Part shown: in pieces, positions 12,561-21,561 of the stretch
Layout of the letters: each line of letters starts with the position of its first letter
Position numbering within the stretch: the first letter of the stretch is position 1
DNA from: Paludibacteraceae bacterium
Lineage (GTDB): Bacteria; Bacteroidota; Bacteroidia; Bacteroidales; Paludibacteraceae
Direction of reading: 5' to 3'
Length of the DNA stretch: 43,569 nt
NCBI GenBank assembly: GCA_017464475.1
Contig: JAFTZQ010000023.1
Coordinates: forward strand, 1 to 43,569
Notes under the pieces: model-generated
The model's database searches: none
The model's input: the letters and a program-made list of their open reading frames with translations, nothing else
Told to the model about the DNA's origin: nothing
Translations under genes and position numbers: made by a program

Positions 12561-13844
12561 TTAGAAAAGTGCGGCAATGCGACGTAGTCTGCGGCCAAGG
12601 CTCTCACGCTGACGAACAGGGCGAAGAGACTCAAAAGTAACACGCGTTTCATTTTCTTTTATTTCTTCGTTCAACATTTGCTCAAACAATTCCACCGACG
12701 TTGCAAGGCTGTACTGACGACCGAACTGGCGGTATTTCTCTTCCATAACGCGGCGCTCTCCCGGATGGTCTAACCAGTAGTCGATAGCTCGTGCGAGGTC
12801 TTTCGGGTCACCGGGGATAAAGAGGCTGCGACCATCCAAAGCGAACTGCGGTGTCGCGCTGACGTGGCTGTTGGCAATAACCGGTACTAGACCCGTTGCA
12901 AACGCTTCTATACAACTAATAGCTTCGCTTTCCATATCCGAGGCATGTACGTAGAGATCCGTATCTAATAGATTCTCAATCAACTCGTCACGACCTACAT
13001 AGATAAACTGCGGCCGGTGCTTGAGGTTTTTGCCCAATTCCACATATTTCTCATATTCCGGACCCTTACCTGCAAAAACAAGTTGGATGCGATCGGCATA
13101 CTTCGAGTACTTTACAGCGTTGATGATGACGTCTTGACGTTTCTCTTGACTCAGACGACCGATCATCATAATTTTAATCGGAGCATCGTTGGCTTTCTTC
13201 ACGCGAATCATTGCTTTTTTGCGTTCACCAGCCTCCATGAATGCGTCCTGGATACCGTTGCTAATCGGGTGAATCTTCGCTGTATAACCACGCTCGGCGA
13301 TCATGCCGCCCATAAACTTAGAGGGAACATGTACGTGACGCACGTGATTATAAATATCTTTGCTCCAACGATGGTAGAACATCTCATTCACCCAATCCAC
13401 TTTACCCATGCCGATGGACGAAGTGATATTCTCCGGTTGGATATGGAACGCTGCCGTAACCGGTTTGCCAATCTTATTGCAATAATGGATAGCTTCCCAT
13501 GTGATACCGAATGGAACAAACACATGTACCAAGTCTGCCCAATCGCATGCCTCGTGAACAATCTCTTTGTCGTTGTGCGCGAAAGAGAAATCGTGCTTGT
13601 CCAACAGATATTGGAAAATTGGCACAATAAATTTCTGCGTGCGGAATACACCATCCGTCTTTGGCTCGGTCGCGTTGTCTTTCGGACTGTCCCAGCAGAG
13701 TACTCTCACTTCATGACCACGGCGACGCAACTCGCCTGCATAACGTTGTGCGGAAATAGACGTACCATTGTTGGTCGTGTAGAAACTGTCGATTACGAAT
13801 AAGATTTTCTTAGCCCCAAGGGCACGATTAGCTTCGCTTTTCAT
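12561..13844 (-). CDS. Glycosyltransferase family 4
   Basis: A 427-residue cytoplasmic protein with the GT4 two-domain GT-B layout. The N-terminal domain has KILFVIDSFYTTNNGTS and an RRRGHEVRVLCW element. The C-terminal Rossmann domain has IMMIGRLSQEKRQDVII, 'VFAGKGPEYEKY' and the E-x7-E motif region (SDMESEAISCIEAFATGLVPVI). It would transfer a sugar from a nucleotide donor, probably to a lipid, glycan or capsule intermediate. The C-terminal tail is basic (RQRESLGRRLRRIAALF), possibly for membrane association. It is monocistronic; the nearest genes on either side are unrelated. The short 12448-12560 gap has weak hairpins but no clear terminator. Confidence 0.85.
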   Translation of the reverse strand: MKSEANRALGAKKILFVIDSFYTTNNGTSISAQRYAGELRRRGHEVRVLCWDSPKDNATEPKTDGVFRTQKFIVPIFQYLLDKHDFSFAHNDKEIVHEACDWADLVHVFVPFGITWEAIHYCNKIGKPVTAAFHIQPENITSSIGMGKVDWVNEMFYHRWSKDIYNHVRHVHVPSKFMGGMIAERGYTAKIHPISNGIQDAFMEAGERKKAMIRVKKANDAPIKIMMIGRLSQEKRQDVIINAVKYSKYADRIQLVFAGKGPEYEKYVELGKNLKHRPQFIYVGRDELIENLLDTDLYVHASDMESEAISCIEAFATGLVPVIANSHVSATPQFALDGRSLFIPGDPKDLARAIDYWLDHPGERRVMEEKYRQFGRQYSLATSVELFEQMLNEEIKENETRVTFESLRPVRQRESLGRRLRRIAALF

Positions 13845-13930
13845 TTTTTCAAAATTTTAATTGTTAATACGTTGCGGCTCTTAACCGCTCATTTTTAGGA
13901 GCACTTTGTTTGCCCTTCTATACGTATAAC

Positions 13931-13958
13931 AAAACAGGCTGCAAAAATGCAACCTGCT
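13931..13958 (-). terminator. Terminator of the sigma/FecR/STN operon
   Basis: Minus strand: AGCAGGTTGC, ATTTT loop, GCAGCCTGTTTTG. A stem of about nine pairs with one wobble, followed by TTTT, 24 bp after the stop of the last gene. Confidence 0.75.
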
Positions 13959-13981
13959 AAATCATTTTTTTTGAAAAATTT

Positions 13982-14929
13982 TTATTTTCCTATGAGAAAA
14001 CCGAGTCGTAAGCCAACTGACCAAGGCGTGAGACCTGTTCCTGAAAAGTCACCATAAACACCGGTGAGAAGCGTTGTATGCTCGCCAATAGGATGAATGG
14101 CATCCATGTGAAGCAGAATCGTCTCGTCCGTCTCTTTGGTCGTGATAGCTCCCGAAGCGCCCTTATAAACAGGCCATGAAACGGCAACACTTGCAGAAGT
14201 GTGCAAACCCCATTGGGGTGAGAACAGCCAACGCATGTGAATACCTAAAGGAATGCCGAAACGCCCCTCATTCAACAATCCGCCGGAAGTTGGTTGTGCC
14301 GAATGGGAATAGAATAAACCGGCACTAATTCCCCAGTGGCGATAGAAATAAAAGACGTAGCGGGCGTCTATGTGCGTTTGTAATTCTGAACCGTAACCTA
14401 ATCCGACCGAACCGAGGAAAGCGTGGCTGATGCCGTTGGCTTTGGCTCGTTCGTCAATCAGGTTATATTGTGAACCCTTCTCCTTCAATCTGCCGCGATC
14501 ATACAATGAATCCAAGGGGACCAAGTCCAACGTGCTATACGCGCGTAACATCTCCAACTCTTCGTGCTCGCGCGTAATAAGTAAGGTGTCCGGTTCTGGG
14601 ATTTCCATTTCAGAAAGCTGCGGTTGAATTGTTTCCTGCGTCTTCTCCGGCGCAGGGGTGATAATGATAATATTCTTACGCATGACAAACGTGAGACGAT
14701 TGCCAAGGAATTTGCGCAAAAGGGGTTGAATATCTGAGCCAATATAGGTTCCTCCGACCGCAGGGGCAGAGGCTATGTCCTGCGGCCGACACATAAACGA
14801 ATAACCGAAGTAGCGCTCCAAATCCTGTAGCACCACATGGAGAGGTGTGTCGTAATAGGATTTTTGGAATACTGCCGCTTGCATCGATAGGCAGCAAAGA
14901 CAGAATACTATGAGCAGGCTTCTTCTCAT
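13982..14929 (-). CDS. STN-domain protein with outer-membrane barrel-like C-terminus
   Basis: A 315-residue protein starting MRRSLLIVFCLCCLSMQA (signal peptide). The STN domain (about residues 20-95) shows YYDTPLHVVLQDLERYFGYSF and the typical 'NRLTFVMRKNIIIITP' end. A linker follows, then a C-terminal region of alternating strands (AFLGSVGLGYGSELQTHIDARY ... VGLRLGFLIGK) ending in an aromatic/hydrophobic outer-membrane style. There is no TonB plug or CarboxypepD-reg domain. ATG at 14929 overlaps the FecR stop (ATGA), so it is the third gene of the operon. It probably senses a ligand or partner and signals to FecR. Confidence 0.75.
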   Translation of the reverse strand: MRRSLLIVFCLCCLSMQAAVFQKSYYDTPLHVVLQDLERYFGYSFMCRPQDIASAPAVGGTYIGSDIQPLLRKFLGNRLTFVMRKNIIIITPAPEKTQETIQPQLSEMEIPEPDTLLITREHEELEMLRAYSTLDLVPLDSLYDRGRLKEKGSQYNLIDERAKANGISHAFLGSVGLGYGSELQTHIDARYVFYFYRHWGISAGLFYSHSAQPTSGGLLNEGRFGIPLGIHMRWLFSPQWGLHTSASVAVSWPVYKGASGAITTKETDETILLHMDAIHPIGEHTTLLTGVYGDFSGTGLTPWSVGLRLGFLIGK

Positions 14930-15861
14930 TGAGCGGCAAGGCGATAGTGATCTTCTTCCTGTTCTATTACTATAGGCAGCAAGGCCTCCAATGCTACACA
15001 AACATCCTCGAAACTATCGTCCGTATTGATAGAGATAAAGAGCGTCTCATTTGCCAACGCCGTGTCTCCGACCTCTATATGTACATCATACAAGCGTTCC
15101 AAACGGTTAACCAAATCGGACAACAAGATATTGCTCGCTTCCAGTTTTTTGCGGAATAGTTTGGAAACGGTGTTGAACTGAACCAAGTCGCCTGTCTCAG
15201 CCAAGAGAGAATCCTGCAGGTACTGTACTTTGACTTTTCCGCTCGTCAACTGCAGCGTATAGATGCTGTCGGTCGGATAGGCACGCAAGGTGAACTCTGT
15301 CCCTAATACCGTTACACTAAAGTCACCCGAGTGAATGATAAAGGGGCGCTCTGCATCTTTGGCTACGCTAAATGACGCTTCACCTTCAAAGAGTACTTCA
15401 CGGGTTTTCTTTCCAAAGTTCTCTGCGCAAGCCAATGAGGAAGATTCATTAAGGCTTATCTCGGAGCCATCAGACAATACAAAATTTTGTTGTTCTTGTA
15501 CGTCTGTCTGAGCCATAAACGGTTCTTGAGCGTTCGGCCACAGCCACCATGCCAGACCGCCGATAATAGCAAACACAGCCACCGACGCCGCATAACGGAA
15601 CCATCGTAAGCTGTTCAATGGTTGAATAACCGGTTTTGAAGCATTCGCCTTTTGCCATTCGCCAGTTGCCCTTAATTTCTCCCATGCCGCTTTCGTTTTC
15701 TCCGAAGCCTGCGCCTTGGCTTGTTTGCGCCATTCATCTTCCCAGATACGGAAGAGTAGTGCGTGCTTGTCCTCATTTAGCCATTCGGACAAACGCTTCT
15801 CGTCAGCAGCACTAATCGTACCACGAAAATAGGCTTTCGCTATGTCGTAATATTCTTCCAT
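14926..15861 (-). CDS. FecR-type anti-sigma regulator
   Basis: A 311-residue protein. The N-terminal cytoplasmic part (MEEYYDIAKAYFRGTISAADEKRL...W) is the FecR_N anti-sigma domain, followed by one TM helix (residues about 92-110, FRYAASVAVFAIIGGLAWWLW). The periplasmic FecR domain contains FVLSDGSEISLNESSSLACAENFGKKTREVLFEGEASFSVAKD in several strands, and the C-terminal DUF4974-like domain ends '...ALEALLPIVIEQEEDHYRLA'. It controls the ECF sigma factor encoded one base upstream. The start ATG is taken at 15861 because the sigma stop TAG precedes it directly; an upstream in-frame ATG would overlap the sigma gene. Confidence 0.9.
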   Translation of the reverse strand: MEEYYDIAKAYFRGTISAADEKRLSEWLNEDKHALLFRIWEDEWRKQAKAQASEKTKAAWEKLRATGEWQKANASKPVIQPLNSLRWFRYAASVAVFAIIGGLAWWLWPNAQEPFMAQTDVQEQQNFVLSDGSEISLNESSSLACAENFGKKTREVLFEGEASFSVAKDAERPFIIHSGDFSVTVLGTEFTLRAYPTDSIYTLQLTSGKVKVQYLQDSLLAETGDLVQFNTVSKLFRKKLEASNILLSDLVNRLERLYDVHIEVGDTALANETLFISINTDDSFEDVCVALEALLPIVIEQEEDHYRLAAQ

Positions 15862-15862
15862 T

Positions 15863-16426
15863 CTATTCGTATAACAATATAACTTGCCAAAATGCAACCA
15901 ACGGCAGCAAATTTTTCGGCAAATAGGTTCGTAATGCGTCTAAAGCGGCATTAATATGCTTCTCCACCGCCTGTCGGGTGATACCCAATTCTTCCGCTAT
16001 CTCCTTTGGCTTCATTTCTTGCTGGCGGCTCATCGCAAAGATCTCGCGGCTTTTCTCACTCACATGCGTCAAAGCTTCATCAATCTGTTGTTGCAACTCA
16101 TCCCCAATGAGCACCGCGTCCGCGTCGGGTGCAAAATCCTGCCAATAGAGTTGTTCCGAACCTCCTACCTCCATGAGTCCATCCAACGATTCGGTACCAA
16201 TCACCGCCCTGTGTTTCAATTCGTTCAAACACTCATTTCGCACCATCTGAAACAGCAGCGCCTGAATGTTGTCCAACTTCACCTCGTCCCGTTTCTCCCA
16301 CAACTTAAGAAACGCATTTTGCACAATGTCCTCTGCCGCCTCTTCCTCCAAATACCGCACAGCGAACCGCACCAACCTCGGTTGGTATTCAAAGAACAAT
16401 TGCTCAAATTCCGCCGTGCTAATCAT
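15863..16426 (-). CDS. ECF-type RNA polymerase sigma-70 factor (FecI-like)
   Basis: A 187-residue protein. Region 2 (FEQLFFEYQPRLVRFAVRYL, AEDIVQNAFLKLWEKR) is followed by region 4 (SREIFAMSRQQEMKPKEIAEELGITRQAVEKHINAALDALR), the layout of Bacteroidales ECF sigma factors paired with FecR. It would direct RNA polymerase to genes released by the STN-FecR signal. It is first in the three-gene operon, with one base to the FecR gene. The divergent region 16427-16663 has an AT-rich spacer but no gene. Target promoters cannot be identified here. Confidence 0.9.
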   Translation of the reverse strand: MISTAEFEQLFFEYQPRLVRFAVRYLEEEAAEDIVQNAFLKLWEKRDEVKLDNIQALLFQMVRNECLNELKHRAVIGTESLDGLMEVGGSEQLYWQDFAPDADAVLIGDELQQQIDEALTHVSEKSREIFAMSRQQEMKPKEIAEELGITRQAVEKHINAALDALRTYLPKNLLPLVAFWQVILLYE

Positions 16427-16663
16427 GTCTTTATTGCATTGTAAAATCGGCCGTAAAATTACAAAAAAATCTGCACATATGCAAATTTATTTTCAGTTTG
16501 CAAGCAAATTAAACCAAACAGCATCACAGGTACAATACTTTTTCGAGATATGCTAATAAAATTTTGATTTTGATAGGGAATGTGTTGATATTTGTGTTGC
16601 TTCCCGCTTTGTTTTGTTTTCCGCGTCGCTTCTTGTGCATTCTCTTCCAAATCTAAAGATTTA

Positions 16664-16694
16664 TTTGTTTATGTTAAAAAAACTTGTAACTTTG
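16664..16694 (+). promoter_or_regulatory. Promoter of the YiiX-like gene
   Basis: TTTG at 16664-16667, 19 bp, TAACTTTG at 16687-16694, ATG 12 bp later. Confidence 0.8.
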
Positions 16695-16705
16695 CACTCA
16701 TAAAT

Positions 16706-17794
16706 ATGAAAAGGGAAGATATACAGTATGCTTTTAATACTGCGAAACTGCAAAAAGGTGACATCCTTTTAATAAACGACTACGAAGAAAGTCTTCGCAA
16801 GAAAATGGGCGGCGCAAAAAATACACACGCTGCTTTATATATGGGCGATGCGTTTATTATGGAAGCAAATGGATATGGTGTTACAATGAATCACATTTTT
16901 TCATATGGATTTATCAATAATGATGATGCATTGGTCTATAGACCAATCAATGCCACAAAAGAAAGTATTGAAAATGTTATCTTTTTTGCTCGTGCAAAAA
17001 TGGGAAATGAGTTTAGTACTCGCGAAGCATTGAGGACACGTGACTATAGGAATACAGAAGAGAAAGAACATGAAGAAAGAATGTTTTGCTCTCGTCTCGT
17101 GGCACAATCATATGAAAAGGCTGGGATAAAATTGGTTCACAATTCCGATTATTGTGCTCCCATTGATTTTATGAGTACCGATGCTTTAGAACAGGTACCA
17201 GATGTATTAGAACCTGTAGATACTGATGATTGGAGAAATATAATAGAAAAGAAAATTATAGAACGAGAGAGTGGTGACGACATGATATGGTTCTCTGAAC
17301 TATTTGAGAAATTACAAGCCTTATATGGAGATTCAAATATCCAATACTTTGACAAATTAGTAGAAGCCGGATTGAAAAGTCCGGAAAATGACGAAAAGTG
17401 TATAAAAGAAATAGAGGCATATGGCTATTTTAAGTTTAAAGATAGAATTATGGCTTCTTTCCCTTGGATAGAAACAACTGAAACATTTGCGGAATATTAT
17501 CCTGAAACAGAGGATAGACTTTGGTTCCTCCTTAATCAAGAAAATCATTTTGAAAAGACATATTTGCCTATTTTTAAGCAAAATGCCTCTACATTCTGGT
17601 TGATGAGTGTTATGTATCCAGAGTCTAAATTATTGCAATATTTATCCTCTGGTTCTCGCTCCATATTAGATGATGCAGAGAATCTCCTCGATAAAATGTA
17701 TCAATTATTTGACTTTACGCTGGCAGATGTGGATGGATGTAGATTGTTCTATAAGAAACTACACGAAGAAACACTGAAAATACAAAATCATTAG
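16706..17794 (+). CDS. YiiX/NlpC-P60-like permuted papain-fold protein
   Basis: A 362-residue protein. Residues 15-145 match the circularly permuted NlpC/P60 (YiiX/YebB-like) fold: KGDILLI, THAALYMGDAFIMEAN with H41, and MFCSRLVAQSYEKAGI with Cys128. Members are predicted to be cysteine peptidases, amidases or acyltransferases, some acting on lipids. The C-terminal 200 residues are helical and unrecognised. There is no signal peptide, so it is cytoplasmic. The base composition is clearly AT-richer than the neighbouring host genes, marking the left end of an acquired block. The start at 16706 follows a strong promoter; an earlier in-frame start would run through that promoter. Confidence 0.75.
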   Translation: MKREDIQYAFNTAKLQKGDILLINDYEESLRKKMGGAKNTHAALYMGDAFIMEANGYGVTMNHIFSYGFINNDDALVYRPINATKESIENVIFFARAKMGNEFSTREALRTRDYRNTEEKEHEERMFCSRLVAQSYEKAGIKLVHNSDYCAPIDFMSTDALEQVPDVLEPVDTDDWRNIIEKKIIERESGDDMIWFSELFEKLQALYGDSNIQYFDKLVEAGLKSPENDEKCIKEIEAYGYFKFKDRIMASFPWIETTETFAEYYPETEDRLWFLLNQENHFEKTYLPIFKQNASTFWLMSVMYPESKLLQYLSSGSRSILDDAENLLDKMYQLFDFTLADVDGCRLFYKKLHEETLKIQNH

Positions 17795-17908
17795 AGTTTG
17801 TTCTGCGCTTGTCTTGCAAGTAATCTTCCCTCTATTTAAACAAATCTTTTAGATCTTTCTAATCTCCAGAAACACAAACACCCTTCTCCAAATCCATAAA
17901 AAAATCAT

Positions 17909-17957
17909 AGATTTGGCTGAGTGTTATCGTAAAAATGCTAGAATTTTAGCCAAATCT
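17909..17957. promoter_or_regulatory. 10-bp inverted repeat upstream of the AAA gene promoter
   Basis: AGATTTGGCT (17909-17918) and AGCCAAATCT (17948-17957) are perfect complements 29 nt apart, with a further GATTTGG at 17972 next to the -33 box. Candidate operator, or a terminator for the preceding gene. Confidence 0.45.
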
Positions 17958-17977
17958 CAAAAAAAATACGCGATTTG

Positions 17978-18009
17978 GTTGCGTATATCATTTTTTTTTC
18001 GTACCTTTG
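17978..18009 (+). promoter_or_regulatory. Promoter of the AAA/GHKL/SEFIR operon
   Basis: GTTGCGTATATC (-33, extended), 20 bp, TACCTTTG then CACCCG; the gene starts 30 bp later. Confidence 0.8.
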
Positions 18010-18038
18010 CACCCGAAAATTAAAATGTACCACACATT

Positions 18039-19457
18039 ATGTTTGGCAGAGAGGAAGAAAAACGAGTATTACTATCGCTGTTAGAGAGCGATAAATCCGA
18101 GTTTGCGGCTGTTTATGGACGTCGCCGTGTCGGGAAAACGTATCTTGTGCGTGAGACGTTCAATTACAACTTTGCCTTCCAACACACGGGTTTGCAGGAT
18201 GCTACTATCCGGGAGCAATTAGAGGAATTTGCTAATTCCTTGATTATTGCAGGAATGAAAAAGGTAAAACGCCCTTCAAACTGGTCGCAGGCGTTCTTTA
18301 TGTTAGGCCAGCATTTAAGTACGCTGCCGGAAGGAAAGAAAGTAATCTTTATTGATGAGCTTCCTTGGTTGGACACTCCTAACTCTAAATTTGTTTCGGC
18401 ACTTGATCATTTTTGGAATGGATGGGCGACCGCTCGTAAAGATATAGTTTTGGTAGTATGCGGAAGTGCAACTTCTTGGATCATAGACAAAATCGTTATG
18501 AACTATGGTGGCTTGCATAATCGATTAACGGAACAAATCTATTTACGTCCGTTCACACTACACGAGTGTGAGCAATATGCAACGGAACGCAATTTGGGTA
18601 TGAGCCGCCGCAATATCCTGGAGACATATATGATTCTTGGTGGCATTCCTTTCTACTGGGATATGCTGCGTAAAGACTTATCTTGGGCGCAAAATATTGA
18701 CCGTATGTTCTTCTATCCCAATGGAAAGATGCGGAATGAGTTTGAGGCGCTATATAAATCATTATTCCGTTCCCCCAAAACTTACATTGATGTTGTCTCG
18801 GCTCTTGGAACCAAGAAGGTCGGCATGACGCGCAATGAGTTAATGGCAGCACTTGAAGAAGAGAGTGGCGGCACGCTGACAAAAACACTCCGTGAATTGG
18901 AACAATGTGGATTCCTGCGTTCGTATAGCTCCATCGGAAAAGCCAAGAAAGAAACTGTCTATCAATTGATAGACAACTTCACATTGTTCTACTTCAAGTT
19001 TATGGCGGATGGCACTATCAATGAGAAAGACTATTGGTCGCGTACAATATCAAAACCAATTTACAACGCATGGAGTGGTCTGGCGTTTGAGCGTGTTTGT
19101 TTCCAACATATAGACCAGATTAAACATGCTTTAGGGATATCTGGTATCATAAGCAATGTTTATTCATGGGTGTATGTTCCGAGAACTTCGGACGAAAAGG
19201 GCGCACAGATTGATATGCTTATTGACCGTGACGATAATATCATCAATTTGTGTGAAATGAAGTTCTCACAAGGAGAGTATGAACTAACAGAGAAATACGA
19301 TTTGGAGTTACGTAACAAAATAGGCACTTTCCAAGCGAAAACCAAAACGCGCAAAGGAGTAAGCCTTGTGATGATAACGTCCTATGGCCTCAAACAAAAC
19401 GCATGGGCAAACGGTATCAATGCTCAGTTGACAATGGATAACTTGTTCCATGCATAA
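18039..19457 (+). CDS. AAA ATPase with DUF234-type PD-(D/E)XK C-terminus
   Basis: A 472-residue protein. Walker A GRRRVGKT (27-34), Walker B KVIFIDELPW (D106 E107), a sensor-like CGSATSWI (141-148), a winged-helix region (about 255-300, 'TRNELMAALEEESGGTLTKTLRELEQCGFL'), and a C-terminal nuclease-like site D392...E406-M-K408 (AQIDMLIDRDDN, LCEMKFS). This is the archaeal/bacterial ATPase-DUF234 family, whose function is unknown but which is common in Bacteroidales and next to toxin or defence genes. The next gene follows after 45 bp with no promoter seen between them. Its base composition is less AT-rich than the next two genes, so it may have a separate origin. Confidence 0.8.
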   Translation: MFGREEEKRVLLSLLESDKSEFAAVYGRRRVGKTYLVRETFNYNFAFQHTGLQDATIREQLEEFANSLIIAGMKKVKRPSNWSQAFFMLGQHLSTLPEGKKVIFIDELPWLDTPNSKFVSALDHFWNGWATARKDIVLVVCGSATSWIIDKIVMNYGGLHNRLTEQIYLRPFTLHECEQYATERNLGMSRRNILETYMILGGIPFYWDMLRKDLSWAQNIDRMFFYPNGKMRNEFEALYKSLFRSPKTYIDVVSALGTKKVGMTRNELMAALEEESGGTLTKTLRELEQCGFLRSYSSIGKAKKETVYQLIDNFTLFYFKFMADGTINEKDYWSRTISKPIYNAWSGLAFERVCFQHIDQIKHALGISGIISNVYSWVYVPRTSDEKGAQIDMLIDRDDNIINLCEMKFSQGEYELTEKYDLELRNKIGTFQAKTKTRKGVSLVMITSYGLKQNAWANGINAQLTMDNLFHA

Positions 19458-19502
19458 GAAGAATAAGTAAGTTAGGTGTGCAACATATTAAACTAATATA
19501 TC

Positions 19503-21509
19503 ATGAAATATAAGATATCAGCCTATAATGAAAGCGTAGTAAATGCGGGGATTACTACAGATTACCGTCAAGCAATTGCTGAATATATTTGGAATGGCTT
19601 TGATGCTGGTGCTCAAACCGTTCGACTCGATTATGTAGCAGATGAGTTAGGTAATCTTATGGAATTTTCTATAACTGACAATGGTTCTGGAATCAATAGA
19701 AAGACATTAGAATCAACATTTGGCGCATTTCTTTATTCGCAAAAAATGCGAACATTTCAAAGAACGTCTGAGGTAAAAGGCAAAAAAGGAAAGGGAAGGT
19801 TCTCTTTTCATAATTTTGCATTGATGGTCGATTGGAATACGCGATATATGGATGATGATGGACAACTAAAACAATATAATATTAGCATCTCCGTAGAAGA
19901 TATGTCAAATTATGAGGTGTCTGATGAAACAATTATAACAGATGCAAATGCATCCACGGGAACAACGGTTACATTTAAAAATCTTACAAGCCTCTATCAA
20001 GAACATCTTATAGATGCTTCTTTTACTGAATATATTGCACAAAAATTTGCTTGGTTTTTATGCTTGAATAGATTTAGGCATTATGCTATTCTCTTAAATG
20101 GAGTAGAATGGGATTATGAATATCTATTTGGTACAAAAGATGAATTCCAATTGCAAATAGGCGATGACCAATTTGATGTGACATATATAAGATGGAACCA
20201 AAAGATTGGAGATAAATTTTATTTTTACATGTTGAAGGGCGATTTCTCAGAGAACTGTAAAGTTTTGACATCGTTCAACAATAATACTATCAATTTTTAT
20301 CATAGCGTATATGTTACATCATCATATTTCAATAATTTCCAGTTTGAAAAAGAACCAAGTCCGCGATTTGATAATGTAACTAATCAATTAGATCCTACAT
20401 ATAAGGAATTGATGAAGGAATTGCGCAAAAGATTGGCATCATATGAAAGACACTTTGTGAAAGAAATTGGAGCGAATGATCTGCTACTGAAATTCGTAAA
20501 AAATGGTTCAATGCCTCGCTTTAAGGATAATAAATATGATCAAGAACGCAGGCAAGATTTAGAGGAAGCTATAAAGAATATATATATTATCCAACCGAAG
20601 ATATTCAAAGGTCTGAAAAAAGAACAAGAAAAGACATTAGTTGGCTTCCTTAACCTTTTGTTGGATTCTAATGAAAGAGAAAGGATTATATCCATTTTGG
20701 ATGGTATAGTAACTTTATCAGAAGAAGAGCGAGAGCAATTGTCAAACGTGTTGCGTTCAACCACGATTAGCCGTATTAATCGCATGGTTAATATGATTCA
20801 TGATAGATATGAAGTAATAGAGACATTGCGTAAATTGGTGTATGATTTATCAAAATTTACGAATGAAAGAGATCATATACAAAAAATCATTGAAAGTAAT
20901 TATTGGCTTTTTGGAGAACAATTTCACATGGTATCGCATGACGAATCTTTTGAAAATCTAATTTCAAAATATTTATACATTCTCGATGGAGAAGATGCGA
21001 AGCCAGAAGTTATAGGTAGCGAAGAAAGAAATAGGCGACCGGATATTTTCATGTGTAGGCAATACATCCATCCGTATTTGGACTCTAACTTGATAGAGGA
21101 TAATGTAATAGTCGAACTTAAGAGACCTAATGTTGAGATAGGTGTCGTTCAATATCGTCAAATTGAGGATTACATGAACCTTATTAAAAATGAGGCTCAA
21201 TTTAATAGTCAACTTAGGACGTGGAAATTTTATGTGGTTAGTAAAGAACTTTCAAAGGACGTGAAGGATAAATATCGTTCGTTTGAACATTTTAATAAGC
21301 GTTTTCTTGTTAATAAAGTTGATAATTATGAAATATATGCAATGAGTTGGGACGATGTATTTAAGTCTTTTGAGTTGCAACATAACTACATTCTTGAAAA
21401 ATTAGGGTTTGATAAATCAAAAATTCAAGAGGAAATAACTTCGGTTCCGCAGACCAAAGCAGGAGCGGATACATTAACAAAAGAGATTGATAACTTGAAT
21501 GCAAATTAA
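19503..21509 (+). CDS. GHKL (HSP90/MORC-like) ATPase with Shedu-like nuclease domain
   Basis: A 668-residue protein. The N-terminal GHKL ATP-binding fold has EYIWNGFDAGA (E27, N31, D34), DNGSGI (59-64), GKKGKGRFS (93-101) and GTTVTFKNL (153-161). The middle is helical. The C-terminal domain has ESNYWLFGEQF (464-474), RRPDIF (D514) and VIVELKRP (E538, K540), then Q550/Q553 and Y557, the layout of a DUF4263/Shedu-like PD-(D/E)XK nuclease. ATP-driven clamp closure coupled to DNA cleavage is a natural reading. It is strongly AT-rich, and the SEFIR gene follows after 52 bp. Defence role inferred, not shown. Confidence 0.8.
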   Translation: MKYKISAYNESVVNAGITTDYRQAIAEYIWNGFDAGAQTVRLDYVADELGNLMEFSITDNGSGINRKTLESTFGAFLYSQKMRTFQRTSEVKGKKGKGRFSFHNFALMVDWNTRYMDDDGQLKQYNISISVEDMSNYEVSDETIITDANASTGTTVTFKNLTSLYQEHLIDASFTEYIAQKFAWFLCLNRFRHYAILLNGVEWDYEYLFGTKDEFQLQIGDDQFDVTYIRWNQKIGDKFYFYMLKGDFSENCKVLTSFNNNTINFYHSVYVTSSYFNNFQFEKEPSPRFDNVTNQLDPTYKELMKELRKRLASYERHFVKEIGANDLLLKFVKNGSMPRFKDNKYDQERRQDLEEAIKNIYIIQPKIFKGLKKEQEKTLVGFLNLLLDSNERERIISILDGIVTLSEEEREQLSNVLRSTTISRINRMVNMIHDRYEVIETLRKLVYDLSKFTNERDHIQKIIESNYWLFGEQFHMVSHDESFENLISKYLYILDGEDAKPEVIGSEERNRRPDIFMCRQYIHPYLDSNLIEDNVIVELKRPNVEIGVVQYRQIEDYMNLIKNEAQFNSQLRTWKFYVVSKELSKDVKDKYRSFEHFNKRFLVNKVDNYEIYAMSWDDVFKSFELQHNYILEKLGFDKSKIQEEITSVPQTKAGADTLTKEIDNLNAN

Positions 21510-21561
21510 TAGAGGATTATAATGTTCTTAATACTATTGACAAAATTGGACGTACACGATT

